Source: JBEATZ01 sp041178545 (GTDB taxonomy: Bacteria > Planctomycetota > UBA1135 > UBA2386). Taken from it: a stretch of 64,000 bases of DNA. Under the pieces are notes generated by a model, which made no database searches, was not told the DNA's origin, and saw only the letters and a program-made list of their open reading frames with translations. The DNA is taken from positions 50,466 through 114,465 of the forward strand of contig JBEGVB010000009.1 of the NCBI GenBank assembly GCA_041178545.1. The letters run 5' to 3'. The translations under genes were made by a program, and so were the position numbers. Of the stretch, positions 59,376-64,000 are shown piece by piece (the first letter of the stretch is position 1; each line of letters opens with the position of its first letter).

Positions 59376-61460
59376 TCAGCCGTCGCGGCCGAGCAGCACG
59401 GCCCACCCCGGGGCCCGCGCGGCAAGCGTCCGCGCATGGTCTCCCAGTGCCTCCGTCTGCCACGCTTCCGCGCGCGCGCCGCCCAGCGACTCCTGTGCGC
59501 GACGGGTCACCGAGGACACGAGGTCCTGGTCGCCGCTGGCGAGGGCGAGCAGTGCCCCGAGGGCCCACGGCCGCACGTCGGACTGCAGCAGTCCCACGGC
59601 CTCGAAGTTCTCCCGGCAGCGCTCGACGAGGACTCCTGCCCGCGCGACGCGCATGGCGTTGCCGGCATCGGCAAGTGCGTCCAGTGCCTGCACGAAGCTG
59701 CGTTCGGCCGCGTAGCGCCCAGCGTCGGCTGCGGCTCCGCGCGCCTCTGCCAGTTGCTGCAGCTCGCGGAAGTGCTCTGCGAGCCGTGCGCGCAGCCGCG
59801 GGTGGGGCTGGTCCCAGACGATGCGCACCGCGCCCTCCGGGTTGCCGGCACGGAAGTAGAGGGCGCTCAGCAGGACGCGAGCCTCCGGGTCGCCGGGGTC
59901 GCTGCGCAGCGTGGCGAGCGCATGGTTGCGGGCGATGCCGTCCCGGCCGTCCTGTACCGCGAACTCCGCGGCCAGCAGGTGCAGTGCAGGCTCGTGGGGC
60001 CGCAGCCCCAGGGCGCGGGCGAGTGCCGCGCGGGCAGCCGCGGGATCGGTCCCTGCGAGTTCCTGGGCCAGCAGGTGCTGGAAACGCGGTTCCGCCGGGT
60101 CCCTTGCCGCAGCTGTGCGCAGTGCATCCACGTCGCGCGAGCCGCCTGCCGCGACGGACTGCTGGTAGGAGGCAAAGGCATGCTCGCCGAGCAGCACAGG
60201 TGTCCCGAGGGCCACGAGTGCGAGCCCAATCGCGGTGCCGAACACCCTCCTCCACGCGCCGTGGACCACTGCAACCCTGGCCGACGTACCAGAGGCTGCG
60301 CCGAGGGCGAGGAAGCCGAGCGCGAACGCATTGGCCATTGGGCTTCGCACCAGCATGAGGGCAGAGAACGCGAGCACCAGTGCGACCCTGGGGCGGTCCT
60401 CGCGCCAGAGGCCCACGGCAAGGAAGCCGAGGACCGCGATGCCCAGCAGGAGTCCGGGTGCACCGCCTTCGACCAGCAGCTCCAGCCAGTCGTCGTGCGC
60501 CGTGCGCACCTCGGTGCGGAACTGGCGACCGAACCCCGACAACTCGATCTCGCGCTGGGTGCGCACCAGCGGGTACTGGACCTGGAACTGGCCGGGGCCG
60601 TGGCCCAGCACGGGTGCCGCGGTTGCGAGGGTGAGCGCGCCGCGCGCGATCTCGGTGCGGACCTCTAGGGTCGAGGGCACGGCTGCAGCCGGACCCGCAC
60701 CCTGGTTCGAGTTGCCCGGGCTCCGCGCCGGCCGGTCGACGAACCAGCCGAGGGCCAGACCGATGCCGAGTGCCGCAGCCAAGGCCGTGCGGCGCAACAG
60801 GGGTTCGCGGCTCGTGCACACGACCCATCCGACGGCAAGGGGCAGTGCAACGAGTCCGCTGCGCGACCCGTTGCAGACGAGGTAGGCACTGCCTGCCGCC
60901 AGCAGCAGGTGCCAGCCGGCACTGCCGTGCACGGCGCGGACCGCGGCAACGACGAGGCCCATGGTCACTGCCTCGCTCGCGACGTTGGCGTTGCCGAACC
61001 AGCTGACCGGCGACGTGGGATCGTCGTAGCCGCCGGTCGCGCCGAGGCCGAGTGCCTGCCACAGCCCGAACAGCACCGCAAGTGCGGTCAGCGTGGCGAT
61101 CCCGCGCGACCACTGCTCGAACGAGGCCAGTCGAGCAATCTGCAACAGCAGGAAGAAGGCCAGCAGGTGCGCGAGCCGTGCCGTGGCCGTGGGACCCACC
61201 AGTTCGTCGCCGCCTGCCAGGGCCGCCACGCCGTGCCAGACGACCAGGGCGAGTGCACACCACCCTGCGCGCGAGGGGGCGGCAAGGAGCGCCGGGAAGA
61301 GCATGCATGCAGCGCCGCAGAACCAGAGCAGTTCGGCGCGTCGCACCAACTCGAAGTCGAGCCAGAAGCGGTCGATGCAGACCAGCGCGAGCAGTCCTGC
61401 GCAGGCGGCGAGCAGCAGGGGGCCGCGGGTGGCCACGGGCTGCAGCGCCGTGTCGTTCAC
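59376..61460 (-). CDS. O-antigen ligase/Wzy-type polymerase with C-terminal TPR-like region
   Basis: 694 aa. About 10-11 TM segments occupy the first ~420 residues, with the Wzy_C/WaaL-type periplasmic loop HGPGQFQVQYPLVRTQREIE and TAHDDWLELLVEGGAPGLLL ('H..-LE-..E-G..G' signature). Residues about 440-690 are helical repeats (YQQSVAAGGSRDVDALRTAA, AARAALARALGLRPHEPALH), looking like tetratricopeptide repeats. Likely a periplasm-facing ligase or polymerase joining glycan to lipid or protein. The GTG overlaps the ftsY stop by GTGA, so it is translationally coupled to ftsY. Confidence 0.82.
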   Translation of the reverse strand: MNDTALQPVATRGPLLLAACAGLLALVCIDRFWLDFELVRRAELLWFCGAACMLFPALLAAPSRAGWCALALVVWHGVAALAGGDELVGPTATARLAHLLAFFLLLQIARLASFEQWSRGIATLTALAVLFGLWQALGLGATGGYDDPTSPVSWFGNANVASEAVTMGLVVAAVRAVHGSAGWHLLLAAGSAYLVCNGSRSGLVALPLAVGWVVCTSREPLLRRTALAAALGIGLALGWFVDRPARSPGNSNQGAGPAAAVPSTLEVRTEIARGALTLATAAPVLGHGPGQFQVQYPLVRTQREIELSGFGRQFRTEVRTAHDDWLELLVEGGAPGLLLGIAVLGFLAVGLWREDRPRVALVLAFSALMLVRSPMANAFALGFLALGAASGTSARVAVVHGAWRRVFGTAIGLALVALGTPVLLGEHAFASYQQSVAAGGSRDVDALRTAAARDPAEPRFQHLLAQELAGTDPAAARAALARALGLRPHEPALHLLAAEFAVQDGRDGIARNHALATLRSDPGDPEARVLLSALYFRAGNPEGAVRIVWDQPHPRLRARLAEHFRELQQLAEARGAAADAGRYAAERSFVQALDALADAGNAMRVARAGVLVERCRENFEAVGLLQSDVRPWALGALLALASGDQDLVSSVTRRAQESLGGARAEAWQTEALGDHARTLAARAPGWAVLLGRDG

Positions 61461-62380
61461 GTGCCCTTGCCCGTTGCGCCGAGGATCGCGTCCACGAACG
61501 CTTCGACGCGGAACGGCTCCAGGTCTTCCAGCCCCTCGCCGACGCCGAGGAACTTGACCGGGACCGGCAGCACCTCGCGGATGCCGAAGATCGCGCCACC
61601 CTTGGCGGTGCCGTCCATCTTGGCGAGGACCAGGCCCGTCACCGGGGCCGACCGGGCGAACTCCGCCGCCTGGCGGATCGCATTCTGGCCGGTGGTCCCG
61701 TCCAGCACGAGCAACGTCTCGTGGGGCGCGTCGGGGACCTGCTTCTTCACCACGCGCACGACCTTCTCGAGCTCGGTCATGAGGTTCTTCTGCGTGTGCA
61801 GGCGACCTGCGGTGTCGAGGATCAGGTAGTCGACCTTGCGAGCCACGGCGGCCGAGACGGCGTCGAATGCAACGGCAGCCGGGTCAGCACCCGTGTGCTG
61901 CTTGACGATGGGGATCTGCAGGCGGTCGGCCCAGCGCGTGAGCTGCTCCACGGCAGCAGCGCGGAACGTGTCGCCGGCGCCGACCATCACCGAGTGGCCC
62001 TGTGCCTGCAGGTGCCGTGCGAGCTTGGCGATCGAAGTGGTCTTGCCGGCACCATTCACGCCCACCACGAGCACGACGGTGGGTGGCACGGTCGCCCGCT
62101 GCATGCTGCCCTCGGCGCCGTGCAGCAGCTCGACGAGTCGCTTGCGCAGGAAGGCCGGGACCTCCGCGGTCTCCTTGACCTCCCGTCGCCGCCACGCGGT
62201 CTCGAGGTCCTTCACCACCCTGGTGCCGACGGGCCCGAGGTCGGCGCCGTACAGCACGGTCTCCAGCTCCTCGAGGAACGCCTCGTCCAGCTTCCTGCCG
62301 ACCGAGAACAGGCGCGAGAACCCGGTGGCCAGTGCCTCGCGGGTGCGCTTGAGTGCGGAGAGGAGCTTGCCGAACACCAT
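61457..62380 (-). CDS. ftsY: Signal recognition particle receptor FtsY
   Basis: 307 aa, without the long acidic N-terminal A domain of E. coli FtsY (NG core only). SRP-GTPase motifs: G1 VVLVVGVNGAGKTTSIAKLA, G2-region GAGDTFRAAAVEQLTRWADR, G3 YLILDTAGRLHTQ, and TGLVLAKMDGTAKGGAIFGI (G4, AKMD for the usual TKLD). Docks ribosome-nascent chain complexes at the membrane. 6 nt after nusB; the stop overlaps the O-antigen ligase start. Confidence 0.96.
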   Translation of the reverse strand: MVFGKLLSALKRTREALATGFSRLFSVGRKLDEAFLEELETVLYGADLGPVGTRVVKDLETAWRRREVKETAEVPAFLRKRLVELLHGAEGSMQRATVPPTVVLVVGVNGAGKTTSIAKLARHLQAQGHSVMVGAGDTFRAAAVEQLTRWADRLQIPIVKQHTGADPAAVAFDAVSAAVARKVDYLILDTAGRLHTQKNLMTELEKVVRVVKKQVPDAPHETLLVLDGTTGQNAIRQAAEFARSAPVTGLVLAKMDGTAKGGAIFGIREVLPVPVKFLGVGEGLEDLEPFRVEAFVDAILGATGKGT

Positions 62381-62386
62381 GCCCGC

Positions 62387-62869
62387 TCAGCCCTGCGCGC
62401 CGCCGTCCGAGGGCGGTGCACCACCGGCCGCGCGCTCCTTCTCGAGGTCGATGCGGACGCGGTCGAGGATGCCGTTGATGAACCCGCCGGAGTTGGCGGT
62501 CGAGTACTTCTTGCCCAGCTCGATGGCCTCGTTGATCGCCACCTTCGGCGGCACGTCCGGGCAGAACATGAGTTCGTAGATCGACATGCGCAGCACGTTG
62601 CGGTCCACGGCCGCCATGCGCTTCAGGTCCCAGTTGCGCGTCACCGACTTCAGCCGCTCGTCGATCATGTCGCGGTGCTGCAGCGTGCCGGCCACGAGAC
62701 GCTCCGCGAACGGCGCAACCTCTGCGTCCTCGTTGGCCTCCTTGCGGGCCAGGTCGGCGAGCTTCTCACCGAGGTCTGCCTCGTACCCCGGACCGCGCAG
62801 GTCGGCCTGGAAGAGCAGCTGGAGGGCGATTTCGCGGGCGCGGGTCCTGCGTCGAACGGGTGGTGCCAT
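62387..62869 (-). CDS. nusB: Transcription antitermination protein NusB
   Basis: 160 aa. All-helical NusB: RTRAREIALQLLFQADLRGP at the start, NWDLKRMAAVDRNVLRMSIY and a PPKVAINEAIELGKKYS segment followed by GGFINGILDRV, the family hallmark ('VAINEAVELAK.F....S..FVNGVLD'). Works with NusA/E/G in rRNA antitermination. The ATG at 62869 is taken as start; longer readings begin in non-conserved sequence. Follows ribH (51-nt gap), the usual ribH-nusB order. Confidence 0.96.
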   Translation of the reverse strand: MAPPVRRRTRAREIALQLLFQADLRGPGYEADLGEKLADLARKEANEDAEVAPFAERLVAGTLQHRDMIDERLKSVTRNWDLKRMAAVDRNVLRMSIYELMFCPDVPPKVAINEAIELGKKYSTANSGGFINGILDRVRIDLEKERAAGGAPPSDGGAQG

Positions 62870-62920
62870 GAGAGAGCGAGGGGTGCGGGGGTGAGCAGCG
62901 TAGCGAGTCGGCTGCACGGC

Positions 62921-63406
62921 TCAACCACGAGGCTGCTTCGCGGCAAGGGAGCGGCGCAGCTGGACCATCTCGAGCGCCGCCAGGGTCACGTCCGTGCCCT
63001 TGTTCCCGTGCTTGCCGCCGATGCGGTCCTGCGCCTGCTCGTCGTTGTCGCACGTGAGCACGCCGAATGCGACGGGCACGCCGGTGTCGAGGGTGACGCG
63101 CAGGGTGCCCTCGGTGGCCGCGTTGCAGACGTAGTCGTAGTGGTCGGTCTCCCCGCGGATCACCGCACCCAGGGCCACCACGGCATCGTGGTGGCCGCTC
63201 TCGGCGAGCCAGCGGCACGCAAGGGGCAGTTCGAAGGCGCCCGGCACGCGCACGACCGTGACGTCGGTGCCCGCGGTGCCTGCGGACTCCAGTGCGGCAA
63301 GCGCACCGCGCAGCAGGCCCTCGGTGACCTCCTCGTTGAACCTGGCGACGGCAATGGCGACGCGGATGCCCGCGCCGAGGGGCTTGCAGGAGTGCTCGAC
63401 GACCAT
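62921..63406 (-). CDS. ribH: 6,7-dimethyl-8-ribityllumazine synthase
   Basis: 161 aa. Condenses the ribityl-aminouracil with dihydroxybutanone phosphate in riboflavin synthesis; forms large capsids. Blocks: RVAIAVARFNEEVTEGLLRG, VRVPGAFELPLACRWLAESG, VVALGAVIRGETDHYDYVCN (catalytic His region), VPVAFGVLTCDNDEQAQDRI, then GGKHGNKGTDVTLAALEMVQ. First gene of the ribH-nusB-ftsY-O-antigen ligase string; TACCCT lies 6 nt before the ATG and no Shine-Dalgarno is seen. Confidence 0.97.
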   Translation of the reverse strand: MVVEHSCKPLGAGIRVAIAVARFNEEVTEGLLRGALAALESAGTAGTDVTVVRVPGAFELPLACRWLAESGHHDAVVALGAVIRGETDHYDYVCNAATEGTLRVTLDTGVPVAFGVLTCDNDEQAQDRIGGKHGNKGTDVTLAALEMVQLRRSLAAKQPRG

Positions 63407-63412
63407 GGCGAG

Positions 63413-63418
63413 AGGGTA
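63413..63418 (-). promoter_or_regulatory. -10-like TACCCT, 6 nt before the ribH start
   Basis: TACCCT-N6-ATG on the minus strand; probable leaderless start for the ribH operon. Confidence 0.45.
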
Positions 63419-63506
63419 GCCGCCCGGGTGCAGGCCGAAAACCATGCGATTGTCGAGGCGTCGTCTTGCCGACGGCCGGTGTCCGGCCGATCCTCCCGCA
63501 CCCAAC

Positions 63507-63899
63507 ATGCTGCTGACGCTCGGCTTCTGGATCGCACTGGCCACGACCGTGGCACTGATGGTGGTGTCGCTCGTCTCCGGCTTCCGTGGCCGACGTCGCC
63601 TCCACCTCGTCACCGGTCCGCTCACCATGGTCTCGCTGGTGGTGGCGGTGGTCCTCACCGAGCAACTCGTGCGCAAGTTCGTCTTCCCGCCCGACGAGCT
63701 CGCCATCCACAAGGTCTTCGCCAAGGCCGCGGGATTCAGCGCCCTGCCCGTGGTCGTCACCGGGCTGCTGCTCGTGAAGTGGCCTGCCATGCGCCCATGG
63801 CACCGGCTCGCGGTGGTGCTGTTCGTGCTCGCCTCGCTGGTGGCCACGGGCACCGGCATCTGGGTGTGGACGATGGCCACCCTGCGCACCGGCGCCTGA
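63507..63899 (+). CDS. Small integral membrane protein, four predicted TM helices
   Basis: 130 aa. Hydrophobic segments at about residues 2-22, 33-50, 65-83 and 93-118 (LLTLGFWIALATTVALMVVS, VTGPLTMVSLVVAVVLTEQL, FSALPVVVTGLLLVKW, LAVVLFVLASLVATGTGIWV). A conserved-looking His in the LAIHKVFAKAAG segment before TM3 and another at the start of TM2 (RLHLVTGP) could bind heme, as in DUF420-like cytochrome-oxidase-associated proteins, but I cannot confirm that family. Divergent from ribH. Function not recognised. Confidence 0.6.
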   Translation: MLLTLGFWIALATTVALMVVSLVSGFRGRRRLHLVTGPLTMVSLVVAVVLTEQLVRKFVFPPDELAIHKVFAKAAGFSALPVVVTGLLLVKWPAMRPWHRLAVVLFVLASLVATGTGIWVWTMATLRTGA

Positions 63900-64000
63900 C
63901 CCCGCACGAGCTGCAGCCCCGGTTCGGTACCGGCGCCCGGAACCCGTAAAGCACTCGCTCGCCCCTCGTCGATCCATGGCCCATGGAGGGGCCGGGGAGA
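63900..64000. other. Right-edge intergenic DNA with a short palindrome
   Basis: No gene seen. Contains TCCATGG-C-CCATGGA at 63973-63987, a perfect 7-1-7 inverted repeat; it may be regulatory for a gene beyond the window. Confidence 0.4.

Overview
This is a very G+C-rich bacterial chromosome window with tightly packed genes, many overlapping by 1 or 4 nt. The gene content points to the phylum Planctomycetota. Markers are a Ser/Thr kinase fused to a formylglycine-generating-enzyme (FGE)-like domain, a PVC-type c-type cytochrome dehydrogenase next to a Tat-exported Gfo/Idh/MocA oxidoreductase, two DUF6807 proteins, a planctomycete cytochrome/LRR/YHS protein, and large secreted Ig-like/beta-propeller and carboxypeptidase-regulatory-repeat proteins. 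The phylum is an inference from gene families; no 16S gene is present.

Layout. (1) 1-3527, minus strand: phoU (cut by the window edge), pstS behind a candidate PHO box, an LpxL-type acyltransferase and a UMF1-type MFS transporter. (2) 3660-8946, plus: a full kinase-TM-FGE protein, followed by what looks like a broken tandem copy: a kinase N-terminus fused to a CPBP intramembrane protease, an IS91-type transposase tail, and an orphan FGE domain sharing a 61-bp exact repeat with the intact gene. (3) 9012-17329, plus: oxidoreductase and cytochrome dehydrogenase pair, then xylA, class I fumarase and xylB. (4) 17312-24610, minus: a DUF6807 lipoprotein, and a five-gene operon of Old-Yellow-Enzyme reductase, NRAMP-fold transporter, DUF993 aldolase-like protein, D-2-hydroxyacid dehydrogenase and glycerate kinase. 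(5) 24744-35768: VOC protein, enolase-superfamily enzyme, Ig-like/propeller lipoprotein, DUF6807 protein, cytochrome/LRR/YHS protein, SlyD-like PPIase, and a glutamate-cysteine-ligase-CBS fusion coupled to an M14 deacylase. (6) 35813-44746, minus: tryptophan 2,3-dioxygenase, two paralogous carboxypeptidase-regulatory-repeat proteins, lutABC lactate oxidation genes and rsmE. (7) 44825-54192: CAP-domain protein, a GGDEF cyclase, the translation cluster rpsB-tsf-pyrH-frr, tRNA-Lys(UUU), a Trm112-like protein and a membrane-anchored coiled-coil protein. (8) 54235-63899: surface polysaccharide genes (two methyltransferases, UGM-like flavoprotein, GT2, SGNH protein, O-antigen ligase-TPR) joined to the housekeeping string ribH-nusB-ftsY, then a small membrane protein.

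How genes may work together. Region 3 gives xylose to xylulose-5-phosphate. Region 4 could take a 2-keto or semialdehyde acid through glycerate to phosphoglycerate. The lut genes feed lactate to pyruvate. The cytochrome/oxidoreductase pair and DUF6807 proteins fit planctomycete breakdown of complex glycans.

The most distinctive sequence-level signals are: a recurring TANNNT hexamer 6-7 nt before start codons that lack a Shine-Dalgarno sequence (predicting leaderless mRNAs); the wrecked kinase-FGE duplication with its 61-bp exact repeat; FGE-fold domains without the catalytic cysteines; an NRAMP homologue without the DPGN metal motif inside a carbon-acid operon; and a PHO-box-like direct repeat upstream of pstS.
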